Assembly: GCF_013167895.1 (NCBI RefSeq)
Contig: NZ_BLWC01000001.1
Coordinates: 4,898,001 to 4,962,000, forward strand
Direction of reading: 5' to 3'
DNA from: Streptomyces fulvorobeus
Lineage (GTDB): Bacteria; Actinomycetota; Actinomycetes; Streptomycetales; Streptomycetaceae
DNA length: 64,000 bases
This document shows positions 1-8,181 of this stretch, in pieces (position 1 is the stretch's first letter; every line of letters begins with the position of its first letter). Made by a program: the position numbers and the translations under genes. Below the pieces are notes generated by a model. The model saw only the letters and a program-made list of their open reading frames with translations. It ran no database searches and had not been told where the DNA came from.

Positions 1-183
1 GAGCGCGAGGCCGGCGTGGTCTCGATGCGCTTCGGTCTCACCGACGGCCAGCCCAAGACGCTCGACGAGATCGGCAAGGTCTACGGCGTGACGCGTGAGC
101 GCATCCGCCAGATCGAGTCGAAGACCATGTCGAAGCTGCGCCACCCGTCGCGTTCGCAGGTGCTGCGCGACTATCTCGACTGA
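1..183 (+). CDS. hrdB: RNA polymerase principal sigma factor, C-terminal end (partial)
   Basis: This is the last 60 residues of a sigma-70 family protein; the gene begins before the window. The visible part is region 4.2, the helix-turn-helix that reads the -35 box: the stretch GVTRERIRQIESKTMSKLR is the classic recognition helix of primary sigma factors. The protein ends in LRDYLD, as HrdB/SigA proteins do. The assignment to HrdB rather than a paralogue (HrdA, C, D) rests on that tail and on the downstream order protease then parE, which matches the S. coelicolor hrdB neighbourhood as I know it. A strong hairpin terminator follows 16 bp after the stop. Confidence 0.93.
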   Translation, partial: EREAGVVSMRFGLTDGQPKTLDEIGKVYGVTRERIRQIESKTMSKLRHPSRSQVLRDYLD

Positions 184-199
184 GCCGCGGACGTAGGCA

Positions 200-242
200 G
201 GCCGAGGGCCCGGACCCCATGGGGGAAGCCGGGCCCTCGGCC
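200..242 (+). terminator. Intrinsic terminator of the sigma factor gene
   Basis: A perfect 14-bp GC-rich stem (200-213 with 229-242) closes over a 15-nt loop and is followed by TTTC. It sits just after the sigma factor stop codon, before the start of the protease gene. Confidence 0.85.
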
Positions 243-315
243 TTTCGCGCATGCGGGCCGGGGCGGGCTGGATCACTCTGGGTGGACCTTGTCCACCGCA
301 GCGTCAGGAGTCACC

Positions 316-1146
316 ATGTCCCGTACCGTCCTTCGTACCGTGACCGGAGCGTTCGCCCTGGCGGCTGCCGCGGCTGTGCTGCCTCTCGCGTCCCCGTCCC
401 CGGCCGCCGCCGACAGCATCATCATCGGCGGACAGCCGGCGCACGTGGCGGACAGCCCGTGGGTCGTGGCGCTGTCCAGCCGTGACCGGTTCGGGGGAAC
501 GAGGGCCGGTCAGTTCTGCGGCGCCGTGCTGATCGCGCGCGACAAGGCCCTCACGGCGGCCCACTGCCTCGGGCGCGAGGTCCTCGGCGCGGACGTGAGC
601 GAGGTCCGGGACCTGCTGGTCATCGCGGGCCGCGACAAACTGCTGGGGTCGGGGGGCAGGGAGATCGCCGTACGGGACACCTGGGTCAATCCCCAGTACG
701 ACCCCGAGGCGAACGCGGGCGACCTCGCGGTCCTCACGCTGTCCCGGAAGCTGCCGCAGAGCTCCGTCATCCGGATGGCCGGGCCGGGCGACGCGGCGTA
801 CGAGCCGGGCACCCGCGCGCGGGTCTACGGGTGGGGTGACACGAGCGGAGGGGGTACCTACGCCTCCGCTCTGCGCGCGGCCCCGGTGAAGGTGCTCGCC
901 GACAGCGCGTGCGAGCGGGCGTACCCGGGAGGCCCCGAGGGCACGTACGACGCCCTGACGATGCTCTGTGCGGGCGATCCCGAGGGCGGGCACGACGGGT
1001 GCCAGGGAGACAGCGGAGGGCCTCTGGTGGCCCGTGGGCGGCTCGTGGGCCTGGTCTCCTGGGGGAGCGGATGCGGTCAGGCACAGAGCCCGGGGGTCTA
1101 CACCCGGATCTCGGCCGCGGTCGGCCGGCTGCCCGGGCGGAGCTGA
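316..1146 (+). CDS. Secreted trypsin-like serine protease (S1 family)
   Basis: A 276-residue exported endopeptidase of the chymotrypsin/trypsin fold. An N-terminal signal peptide (about residues 1-31, hydrophobic AFALAAAAAVLPLAS then an AAA-type cleavage region) precedes the mature start IIGGQPA, the usual activation N-terminus. The catalytic triad is visible as LTAAHC (His, near residue 84), AGDLAVL (Asp) and GDSGGP (Ser, near residue 233). Cysteines pair as in trypsins. ATG at 316 is preferred over an in-frame TTG at 289 because CAGGAG lies 5 nt before it. It stands alone between the sigma factor terminator and a convergent terminator. The substrate is unknown; it probably degrades protein outside the cell. 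Confidence 0.9.
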   Translation: MSRTVLRTVTGAFALAAAAAVLPLASPSPAAADSIIIGGQPAHVADSPWVVALSSRDRFGGTRAGQFCGAVLIARDKALTAAHCLGREVLGADVSEVRDLLVIAGRDKLLGSGGREIAVRDTWVNPQYDPEANAGDLAVLTLSRKLPQSSVIRMAGPGDAAYEPGTRARVYGWGDTSGGGTYASALRAAPVKVLADSACERAYPGGPEGTYDALTMLCAGDPEGGHDGCQGDSGGPLVARGRLVGLVSWGSGCGQAQSPGVYTRISAAVGRLPGRS

Positions 1147-1202
1147 CGGGCGCCGCGCGAGGGCGTGGGCGGGAGCCTGCGGGCATCGCGCAGGGCATGA
1201 GA

Positions 1203-1236
1203 ACGGGCGGCGTACCCCAGGGGGTGCGCCGCCCGT
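1203..1236. terminator. Convergent hairpin terminator
   Basis: A 10-bp perfect stem ACGGGCGGCG (1203-1212) pairs with 1227-1236. It lies between the plus-strand protease gene and the minus-strand DUF7455 gene and may serve both. Confidence 0.65.
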
Positions 1237-1282
1237 CGGCCGGTTCGGGAACCGGACCCTGGCTCGTCGTGGATGCGAGGTG

Positions 1283-1516
1283 TCAGTGTTGTTCCTCTTC
1301 GGCGGCACTTGCCTGCACGGCAGTGAGCCGATCCGTCTCATCCTGTATTTCCGCGGCGATCTTCTTGAGTTCCGGCTCGAACTTGCGACCGTGGTGGGCG
1401 CAGAAGAGCAGTTCACCGCCACTGATGAGTACGACGCGCAGATATGCCTGGGCGCCGCAACGGTCACAGCGGTCTGCTGCGGTCAGCGGGCTCGCGGGGG
1501 TCAGAACAGTAGTCAC
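1283..1516 (-). CDS. Small zinc-ribbon-like protein (DUF7455 type)
   Basis: A 77-residue cytosolic protein that starts with GTG at 1516 behind an AGAAGAGG ribosome site. Residues about 17-42 carry CDRCG and CAHHG, a likely metal-binding CxxC...CxxH set; the C-terminal half is a charged helix. Conserved small proteins of this form occur beside hrdB/parE in actinobacteria. No function is known to me. It is divergent from parE, and the 440 bp between them hold both promoters. Confidence 0.8.
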   Translation of the reverse strand: MTTVLTPASPLTAADRCDRCGAQAYLRVVLISGGELLFCAHHGRKFEPELKKIAAEIQDETDRLTAVQASAAEEEQH

Positions 1517-1955
1517 GTCGCCTCTTCTCTAGCTCGACGAGCTGTCGTACCAGGGTCAACATCCAACCAGGCCGAAAACGTTCCCGCTCGTGGCTTTTCT
1601 TCGAAACTTCTTCCAAGGATGGCTGTCTGTTGCCGGTTGGCGGCGAATGTGCCGTATTGCGTAGCGCTACGGTTTCGCGTTGCTTGTGGGGTGCGGTCCG
1701 TCCGCCCGGCCGGCTTGCCGGGTTGTTCATGAGGACGTGCCCGGAGCCTAAATGGTTCATGCCTCGAAGGGAACGTGATGTGCACGTCACTCCAACGAAT
1801 GATCGAACGTGTATGCGAGGCTGCACTACCATGAGGATTCCCCCTCGGGTGGTGTCACAACCGCTCTACCAGGGCTCTGTAGGCTCTCAGCGGCTACCGA
1901 AGTCGAGCCCGTTACCCAGTGGGCCCCAAATGAAATTCAGCGAGGAGCGAACCGC

Positions 1956-4088
1956 GTGACCGCCGATACGTCCGTGCCGTCCACTGCGCTGCTGACCGGA
2001 GCAGGCGGCGTCGTAGACAGGGACAGCTCCAACTACACCGCGCGGCACCTTCTGGTCCTTGAGGGTCTGGAGGCGGTTCGCAAGCGCCCGGGGATGTACA
2101 TCGGGTCCACCGACAGCCGCGGTCTCATGCACTGCGTCTGGGAGATCATCGACAACTCGGTCGACGAGGCACTCGGCGGTCACTGCGACGCCATCGAGGT
2201 CATCCTCCACGACGACGGCTCCGTCGAGGTCCGGGACAACGGCCGGGGCATCCCGGTCGACGTCGAGCCGAAGACCGGGCTCTCCGGCATCGAGGTCGTC
2301 ATGACCAAGCTGCACGCGGGCGGAAAGTTCGGCGGCGGCTCGTACGCGGCCTCGGGCGGTCTGCACGGCGTGGGCGCCTCCGTCGTCAACGCCCTCTCCG
2401 CCCGCCTCGACGTCGAGGTCGACCGCAACAGCTCCACCCACTCGATCAGCTTCCGCCGCGGTGTCCCCGGGATGTTCACGGAACAGGGCCCGGACAGCCC
2501 GTTCGACCCGGCCAACGGACTGCGCAGGACCAAGCGCGTCCCGAAGAACCGGACAGGTACCCGGGTGCGGTACTGGGCGGACCGGCAGATCTTCCTCAAG
2601 GACGCCAAGCTCAACCTGGAGACGCTCTACCAGCGGGCCCGGCAGACGGCCTTCCTCGTCCCCGGCCTCACCATCGTCGTCCGCGACGAGCGCGGCATCG
2701 ACGGTGAGGGCAAGACGGAGGAGACGTTCCGCTTCGACGGCGGCATCAGCGAGTTCTGTGAGTACCTGGCCCAGGACAAGGCGGTCTGCGACATCCAGCG
2801 TCTGACGGGCATGGGCACGTTCAAGGAGACCGTGCCGGTCCTCGACGAACGCGGCCACATGACGCCCACCGAGGTGACCCGGGAGCTCGGTGTCGACATC
2901 GCGCTGCGCTGGGGCACCGGGTACGACACCAACGTCAAGTCGTTCGTCAACATCATCGCCACCCCCAAGGGCGGCACCCACGTCAGCGGGTTCGAACGCT
3001 CCGTGACCAGGACGGTCAACGAGGTGCTCCGCTCCGCCAAGATGCTGCGCGTCGCCGAGGACGACATCGTCAAGGACGACGCCCTGGAGGGCCTCACGGC
3101 GGTCGTCACCGTACGGCTGGCCGAGCCGCAGTTCGAGGGGCAGACCAAGGAGGTGCTCGGCACCTCCGCGGCCAACCGGATCGTCTCCAACGTGGTCGCC
3201 AAGGAGCTCAAGGCGTTCCTGACCTCCACAAGGCGCGACTCGAAGGCGCAGGCCAGGGCCGTACTGGAGAAGGCGGTGGCCGCCGCCCGCACGCGGATCG
3301 CGGCCCGCCAGCACAAGGACGCGCAACGTCGCAAGACGGCGCTGGAGTCCTCCTCGCTGCCCGCGAAGCTCGCGGACTGCCGCAGCGACGACGTCGGTCG
3401 CAGCGAGCTCTTCATCGTGGAGGGCGACTCGGCGCTCGGAACGGCCAAGCTGGCCCGGAACAGTGAGTTCCAGGCCCTGCTGCCGATCCGCGGCAAGATC
3501 CTCAACGTCCAGAAGTCCTCCGTGTCGGACATGCTCAAGAACGCCGAGTGCGGCGCCATCATCCAGGTCATAGGAGCCGGCTCCGGGCGGACCTTCGACA
3601 TCGACGCCGCCCGCTACGGCAAGATCGTCCTGCTGGTGGACGCCGATGTCGACGGCGCGCACATCCGGTGTCTGCTGCTGACGCTCTTCCAGCGGTACAT
3701 GCGGCCCATGGTCGAGGCGGGGCGCGTCTTCGCCGCCGTGCCCCCGCTGCACCGGATCGAGCTCGTCCAGCCCAAGAAGGGCCAGGACAAGTACGTCTAC
3801 ACGTACTCCGACGGCGAGCTGCGCCAGACGCTGCTGGAGCTCCAGCGCAAGAACGTCCGGATCAAGGACTCGATCCAGCGCTACAAGGGCCTCGGCGAGA
3901 TGGACGCGGACCAGCTGGCGGAGACCACGATGGACCCGCGCCACCGCACGCTGCGGCGGATCAACATCGGGGACCTGGAATCCTCGGAGCAGGTGTTCGA
4001 TCTGCTGATGGGCAACGAGGTCGCGCCGCGCAAGGAGTTCATCACCAGCTCGGCCGCCACGCTCGACCGGTCGCGCATCGACGTCTGA
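1956..4088 (+). CDS. parE: DNA topoisomerase IV subunit B (GyrB-type ATPase subunit)
   Basis: A 710-residue type IIA topoisomerase ATPase subunit that works with ParC (8182-10632) to decatenate chromosomes. The GHKL ATPase domain comes first (RKRPGMYIGS near residue 45, the ATP-lid glycines in GGLHGVGASVVNALS). A transducer domain follows, then the TOPRIM domain with EGDSALG near residue 489 and DADVDGAHI near 561, and the C-terminal QRYKGLGEM. The start is GTG at 1956, with CGAGGAGC 7-8 nt upstream; the open frame runs 49 codons further up but that part is not conserved-looking. It is called ParE rather than GyrB because a parC gene faces it and gyrB normally sits near the origin; sequence alone leaves a small doubt. 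Confidence 0.9.
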   Translation: MTADTSVPSTALLTGAGGVVDRDSSNYTARHLLVLEGLEAVRKRPGMYIGSTDSRGLMHCVWEIIDNSVDEALGGHCDAIEVILHDDGSVEVRDNGRGIPVDVEPKTGLSGIEVVMTKLHAGGKFGGGSYAASGGLHGVGASVVNALSARLDVEVDRNSSTHSISFRRGVPGMFTEQGPDSPFDPANGLRRTKRVPKNRTGTRVRYWADRQIFLKDAKLNLETLYQRARQTAFLVPGLTIVVRDERGIDGEGKTEETFRFDGGISEFCEYLAQDKAVCDIQRLTGMGTFKETVPVLDERGHMTPTEVTRELGVDIALRWGTGYDTNVKSFVNIIATPKGGTHVSGFERSVTRTVNEVLRSAKMLRVAEDDIVKDDALEGLTAVVTVRLAEPQFEGQTKEVLGTSAANRIVSNVVAKELKAFLTSTRRDSKAQARAVLEKAVAAARTRIAARQHKDAQRRKTALESSSLPAKLADCRSDDVGRSELFIVEGDSALGTAKLARNSEFQALLPIRGKILNVQKSSVSDMLKNAECGAIIQVIGAGSGRTFDIDAARYGKIVLLVDADVDGAHIRCLLLTLFQRYMRPMVEAGRVFAAVPPLHRIELVQPKKGQDKYVYTYSDGELRQTLLELQRKNVRIKDSIQRYKGLGEMDADQLAETTMDPRHRTLRRINIGDLESSEQVFDLLMGNEVAPRKEFITSSAATLDRSRIDV

Positions 4089-4105
4089 CGCCTCGGCGTC
4101 CGTCC

Positions 4106-4145
4106 CGTCAGGGGTCCCCCCGCACCCCGGGGCGGGCCCCTGACG
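4106..4145 (+). terminator. Terminator after parE
   Basis: CGTCAGGGG (4106-4114) pairs with CCCCTGACG (4137-4145). An inner CCC/GGG extends the stem past a bulged T. The hairpin lies 17 bp after the parE stop and may also stop the convergent regulator gene. Confidence 0.7.
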
Positions 4146-4195
4146 CAGGTGGCCGAACTCCCTGACCGGGGCCGGGGCCGTGTGAACGGACCGCG

Positions 4196-4873
4196 TCAGC
4201 TCCCGGTGGCCCAGGTGTAGCGGTGCTCCGGGCGGCCCGTCTCGCCGTACCGCAGGGTCAGCCGGACCCGGCCGGTCCGCTCAAGCAGCTTCAGATAGCG
4301 CTGCGCGGTCTGCCGGCTCATCCCCGCACTCTCCGCGATCTCCTGCGCCGAGAGTGGCTGACCGGCGGTCCGCAACGCCTGTCGGACGAGCTCGGCGGTG
4401 GTCGGCGAATGCCCCTTCGGGAGGTCGGGCTCACCGACCGTCCACAGAGCACCGAAGAGCCGGTCCACCTCCGTCTGCTCGGCCTCCCCGCCGCCTTCGA
4501 GGGTGCGGTGCAGGGCCGCGTACGCCTCCAGCTTGGTGCGCAGGCCCGCGTACGTGAACGGCTTCACCAGGTACTGGAGCGCGCCGTGCCGCATCGCGGC
4601 CCGGACCGTGGCGACATCGCGCGCCGCCGTCACCATGATCACGTCGGTCTGGTGGCCGAGCGCACGCAGTTCCCGGACGACGGAGAGGCCGTTGCGGTCG
4701 GGCAGGTAGTGGTCGAGCAGGACCAGGTCGACGGGGACCTCCGCGATCCTGGCGAGCGCCTCGGCGGCGGTGTGGGCCTGGGCGGCCACCCGGAAACCGG
4801 GCACCCTGGTGACGTAGGCCGCGTTGATCTGCGCGACCCGGACGTCGTCGTCGACGATCAGCACCTCGATCAC
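4196..4873 (-). CDS. Response regulator of the CitB/DcuR type
   Basis: A 225-residue two-component response regulator. The receiver domain (about 1-125) shows the acidic pocket VDDD, the phospho-acceptor Asp in LVLLDHYLPD, and the conserved Thr and Lys (MVTAARD, LVKPFTY). A linker leads to a C-terminal winged helix-turn-helix (SAQEIAESAGMSRQTAQRYLKLL) of the CitT/DcuR class, which controls transport and use of C4-dicarboxylates or citrate. The GTG start at 4873 overlaps the end of the partner kinase gene by 4 nt, so the two are translationally coupled. The ligand of the system is not evident from the sequence. Confidence 0.9.
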   Translation of the reverse strand: MIEVLIVDDDVRVAQINAAYVTRVPGFRVAAQAHTAAEALARIAEVPVDLVLLDHYLPDRNGLSVVRELRALGHQTDVIMVTAARDVATVRAAMRHGALQYLVKPFTYAGLRTKLEAYAALHRTLEGGGEAEQTEVDRLFGALWTVGEPDLPKGHSPTTAELVRQALRTAGQPLSAQEIAESAGMSRQTAQRYLKLLERTGRVRLTLRYGETGRPEHRYTWATGS

Positions 4874-6540
4874 GGGGTCTCTCCCGTCGTCGCGAGCGGG
4901 GCGTCCGGAGTGCCCGGGGGCGCGGGCTGGTACAGGGCCTCGGGCAGGACGACCGTGAACACCGCCCCGCCCTCCGCTGCCGTCTCGACGGCCACGCTTC
5001 CACCCTGGCGCTCCGCGAGCCGGCGTACCAGGGCGAGACCCAGGCCGCGCCTGCCGTGCGCCGGGAGCTCCTTGGTGGACCAGCCCTCCGTGAAGATGGA
5101 TTCGCGCCGGCCGGACGGAACTCCCGAGCCGCTGTCCCGTACCCGGATGACCACCGTACGCTCCTGCGCCCGGAGCCCCACCTCGATGAGGGCGTCCGCC
5201 GATCCCGCCGCCGCGTCCAGCGCGTTGTCGACGAGGTTGCCGAGGACCGTGACCAGGCCGCGCGGGTCCACCAGGCGGTCCGGGAGCAGGGTGTCCGGCG
5301 CGATGCGCAGCGCGACCCCGCGCTCGGCGGAGACCGTGGCCTTGCCGACGAGCAGCGCGGCGAGGAGCGGATCGCCGACCCGCTCGGTGACCTGCTCCGC
5401 GGTCGCGCGGTGGACCCCGACGACCTCGGTGACGAACTCCATCGCGTCGTCGTGCATCTCCAGCTCCAGCAGGCCCAGGAGGGTGTGCAGCCGGTTGGCG
5501 TGCTCGTGGTCCTGGGCGCGGAGCGCGTCGATCAGGCCGCGGGTGGAGTCGAGCTCGCGGCCGAGGTGTTCGAGCTCCGTGCGGTCGCGGAGGGTGGCCA
5601 CGGCACCGCCGTCGTCGGTCGGCATCCGGTTGGCGAGCAGCACCCGGTTGCCGCACACGGTCAGCAGGTCGTCCCCGACCACCCGGCCCGCCAGCACGTC
5701 AGCGGTCCGGCCCTCACCCAGGGCCTCGTCGAGCGGGCGGCCCGCGGCGTCCGGGCCCAGACCGAGCAGGCGCTGCGCCTCGTCGTTCAGCAGCCGGATG
5801 CGGCCGCTCCCGTCGAGGGCGACGACCCCTTCGCGGATGCTGTGGAGCATCGCCTCGCGCTCCGTCAGCAGCGCCGAGATGTCGGAGAACGCCAGGTCGT
5901 GGGTCTGCCGCTGGAGACGCCGGGAGATCAGATACGCGGCGAGCGCGCCGACGGCCAGCGCCCCGCCCGCATAGGCGAGCAGCCCCGGGATCGCCGCCAG
6001 CAGCCGGGCGCGGACGCTGTCATAGGCGATACCGACGGAGACCGCCCCCACGATCCGGTCCGACGCGTCGCGCAGCGGTACCTTCCCGCGCGCGGAGCGG
6101 CCGAGCGTGCCGCTGTCGATCTCCATGACGTCCCGGCCCGCGAGTGCCGCGCGGGGATCGGTGGAGACGACCCTGCCGATCTGGTGGGGCTCGGGGTGCG
6201 ACCAGCGCACGCCGTGCCGGTCCAGGACCACGACGTACTCCGCGCCGGTGGCCTTCCTGATCCGTTCGGCAGCGGTCTGCGCGGGGCCGAACGGTGTGGG
6301 CTCCGTGGTCAGCAGGGACGCGGCGATCCGGGGCTGGGCGGCGGTGCTCTGGGCTATGGCGAGGGCGCGCCGCATCGCCTGGTCGTCGAGCTGCGCGCTG
6401 AGGGGAGCCAGGAAGAGGCCGGTGACCAGCACCGTCACTCCGGTGATGATGGTCAGCTGGACCAGGAGGACCTGGGAGAAGACCCGTTTCGGCCAGCCGA
6501 GCCGGCGGGGTCCCCGGGCGGTGGTCGGCGGGGCGTTCAC
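4870..6540 (-). CDS. Sensor histidine kinase of the CitA/DcuS type
   Basis: A 556-residue membrane kinase. One transmembrane helix lies near the N-terminus (VLLVQLTIITGVTVLVTGLFL), followed by an extracytoplasmic PAS/Cache sensor, a second helix (LLAYAGGALAVGALAAYLIS), a cytoplasmic PAS domain, the phospho-acceptor in ALRAQDHEHANRLHTLLGLL, and the HATPase domain (NLVDNALDA, RDSGSGV, RRGLGLALV). This layout is that of carboxylate sensors such as DcuS and CitA. The start is uncertain: the frame is open to a TTG at 6588, but the GTG at 6540 has the box TACCTT exactly 6 nt upstream and no ribosome site, as in several leaderless genes here. Confidence 0.88.
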   Translation of the reverse strand: MNAPPTTARGPRRLGWPKRVFSQVLLVQLTIITGVTVLVTGLFLAPLSAQLDDQAMRRALAIAQSTAAQPRIAASLLTTEPTPFGPAQTAAERIRKATGAEYVVVLDRHGVRWSHPEPHQIGRVVSTDPRAALAGRDVMEIDSGTLGRSARGKVPLRDASDRIVGAVSVGIAYDSVRARLLAAIPGLLAYAGGALAVGALAAYLISRRLQRQTHDLAFSDISALLTEREAMLHSIREGVVALDGSGRIRLLNDEAQRLLGLGPDAAGRPLDEALGEGRTADVLAGRVVGDDLLTVCGNRVLLANRMPTDDGGAVATLRDRTELEHLGRELDSTRGLIDALRAQDHEHANRLHTLLGLLELEMHDDAMEFVTEVVGVHRATAEQVTERVGDPLLAALLVGKATVSAERGVALRIAPDTLLPDRLVDPRGLVTVLGNLVDNALDAAAGSADALIEVGLRAQERTVVIRVRDSGSGVPSGRRESIFTEGWSTKELPAHGRRGLGLALVRRLAERQGGSVAVETAAEGGAVFTVVLPEALYQPAPPGTPDAPLATTGETP

Positions 6541-6790
6541 CGTACGAAGGTAAGGGGCGGCCGGTTCCTTTCCGAAATCCCCCGGCAAGGGCGGCTACCC
6601 GGTGGCCCGCGATGGGTACAGCGGCGGAGGCGGGGGCCCCCGTACCGCCCGCTGGGCCGTACGGGCAGGGGGCGTCCCGCGTACTCCTCCGGCGCGCATA
6701 CCGCACGCGACGGCGAGCACCGCGAGCCTGGCCGGATCTCGCCGGTCCAGATCCCCGCGCTCCCTCGCCCAGAGCCTCGGCGGCCCTCTC

Positions 6791-7040
6791 GTCGACTTCG
6801 CGGTCGAGGCGGAACGGCGCGTGGAGGCGGTCCTCGCCGCACTGGAGCCGGGCCGCGAGCCGCACACCGGTGTCGAGTTCTGCGCGGCGGTCGTCTTAGA
6901 GCTCTGCGGACCGCCGCGCGAGATGTTCACCGCCACCTTCTGTGCGGCGCGTGTGGTCGGCTGGAGCGCCAATATCCTGGAGCAGGCGGAGGACTCGCAG
7001 ATCATCCGCCCGGCGACCCGCCCGCGCCCCAGCCGGTCCC
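6791..7040 (+). pseudogene. Citrate synthase C-terminal remnant
   Basis: About 80 codons here translate to the final helices of a citrate or methylcitrate synthase: HTGVEFCAAVVLELCG, then PREMFTATFCAARVVGW and IIRPATR, which correspond to the conserved ending with the catalytic-domain His-x-Asn/Gly-Val-(D/E)-F, the FT-x-x-F-x-x-(A/S)R-x-x-GW signature and a terminal RP. The rest of the enzyme (more than 250 residues) is absent; what precedes is low-complexity Gly/Arg/Pro coding. The reading frame continues without a stop into the CobW gene. I read it as debris of a deleted citrate synthase-like gene. Confidence 0.7.
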
Positions 7041-7072
7041 GGCACCCCGACCGACCACGAGGAAGGCCCCCG

Positions 7073-8164
7073 TTGACCCCGCCCCGCACCCCGCAGATCC
7101 CGGTCATCGTCCTGGCGGGCTTCCTCGGCTCAGGAAAGACAACGCTGCTCAACCACCTGCTCCAGCACCGCGCGGGCAACCGGATCGGCGTGATCGTCAA
7201 CGACTTCGGTGCCATCGAGATCGACGCCATGACCGTCGCGGGACAGGTCGGCTCAACGGTCTCGCTGGGCAACGGCTGCCTGTGCTGCGCCGTCGACGCG
7301 AGCGAACTGGACACCTATCTGGACACCCTGACCAGGCCGTCCGCCCGCCTCGACGTGATCGTCATCGAGGCGAGCGGCCTCGCGGAGCCCCAGGAGCTCG
7401 TCCGCATGCTCCTGGCCAGCGACAACCCGCGCATCCGGTACGGGGGACTGGTCGAGGTCGTCGACGCCGCCGAGTTCGAGGGCACCCGGGAGCGCCATCC
7501 GGAGGTCGACCGCCACCTCGCGGTGGCCGACCTCGTCGTACTGAACAAGAGCGACCGGGTCGACGAGGCGGAACACGCACGGCTGCGCGAGGCCGTCACG
7601 GCGGCGGGCAGCGGCGCGGCCGTCGTCTCCGCCGCGTACGGGCGCATCGATCCCGGGCTGCTCTTCGACCCCGTCCAGCGGCCCGACGAGGACGAGGGGG
7701 CGCGTCAGCTGACCTTCGAGGACCTCTTCCTGGAGGAACGGGCGGCGGAGGCCGGCGCGGAGCACCCCGGCCATTTGCACACGGCGTACGAGAGCGTTTC
7801 CTTCACCTCGGACGTCCCCCTGGACCCCCGCCGCTTCATGAGCTTCCTCGACACCCGGCCCGAGGGGCTGTACCGGATCAAGGGGTTCGCCGACTTCGGG
7901 GCGGGGGACCGGGACAACAGGTACGCCCTGCACGCGGTCGGCCGGTTCCTGCGCTTCGTCCCGCAGCAGTGGGGCCGGGGTGAGCCGAGGCTCACCCAGC
8001 TCGTGCTGATCGGGTCGGGCATCGACGCGGAGGCCCTGCGCGAAGAGCTCTCCGGCTGCCGCGAAAGCGCCCGGCCCGGCCCGGACATGGCGCAGGACGC
8101 CGACCTGGAGCGGAGCATGTGGGGTGTCCTGCGCTACGTGGAACAGGCACCGGACACCCCCTAG
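7073..8164 (+). CDS. CobW/COG0523 family metallochaperone GTPase
   Basis: A 363-residue G3E-family GTPase that is thought to deliver metals such as zinc or cobalt to client proteins. Walker A is GFLGSGKTT (residues about 12-20), the metal-binding C-x-C-C motif is GNGCLCC near residue 66, Walker B lies in DVIVIEASGLAEP and the guanine-specificity motif is NKSD. The C-terminal CobW domain includes GLYRIKGF. The start is TTG at 7073, supported by GAGGAAGG 7 nt before it. The frame is also open upstream through a citrate synthase remnant, which I do not include. The gene is convergent with parC, leaving 17 bp between stop codons. Confidence 0.88.
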   Translation: MTPPRTPQIPVIVLAGFLGSGKTTLLNHLLQHRAGNRIGVIVNDFGAIEIDAMTVAGQVGSTVSLGNGCLCCAVDASELDTYLDTLTRPSARLDVIVIEASGLAEPQELVRMLLASDNPRIRYGGLVEVVDAAEFEGTRERHPEVDRHLAVADLVVLNKSDRVDEAEHARLREAVTAAGSGAAVVSAAYGRIDPGLLFDPVQRPDEDEGARQLTFEDLFLEERAAEAGAEHPGHLHTAYESVSFTSDVPLDPRRFMSFLDTRPEGLYRIKGFADFGAGDRDNRYALHAVGRFLRFVPQQWGRGEPRLTQLVLIGSGIDAEALREELSGCRESARPGPDMAQDADLERSMWGVLRYVEQAPDTP

Positions 8165-8181
8165 CGTCCGGAGGGCGCCCG

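Noticed and set aside
1887..3944. A 685-codon minus-strand open frame across parE
   Set aside because: It is a shadow of a high-GC gene: third-position bias belongs to the plus-strand parE frame and the translation is repetitive Val/Asp/Gly/Arg.
6602..7072. Long N-terminal extension of the CobW protein (520 residues in all)
   Set aside because: A good ribosome site sits before TTG 7073, and the upstream part is a citrate synthase fragment plus low-complexity sequence, so I treat it as a remnant.
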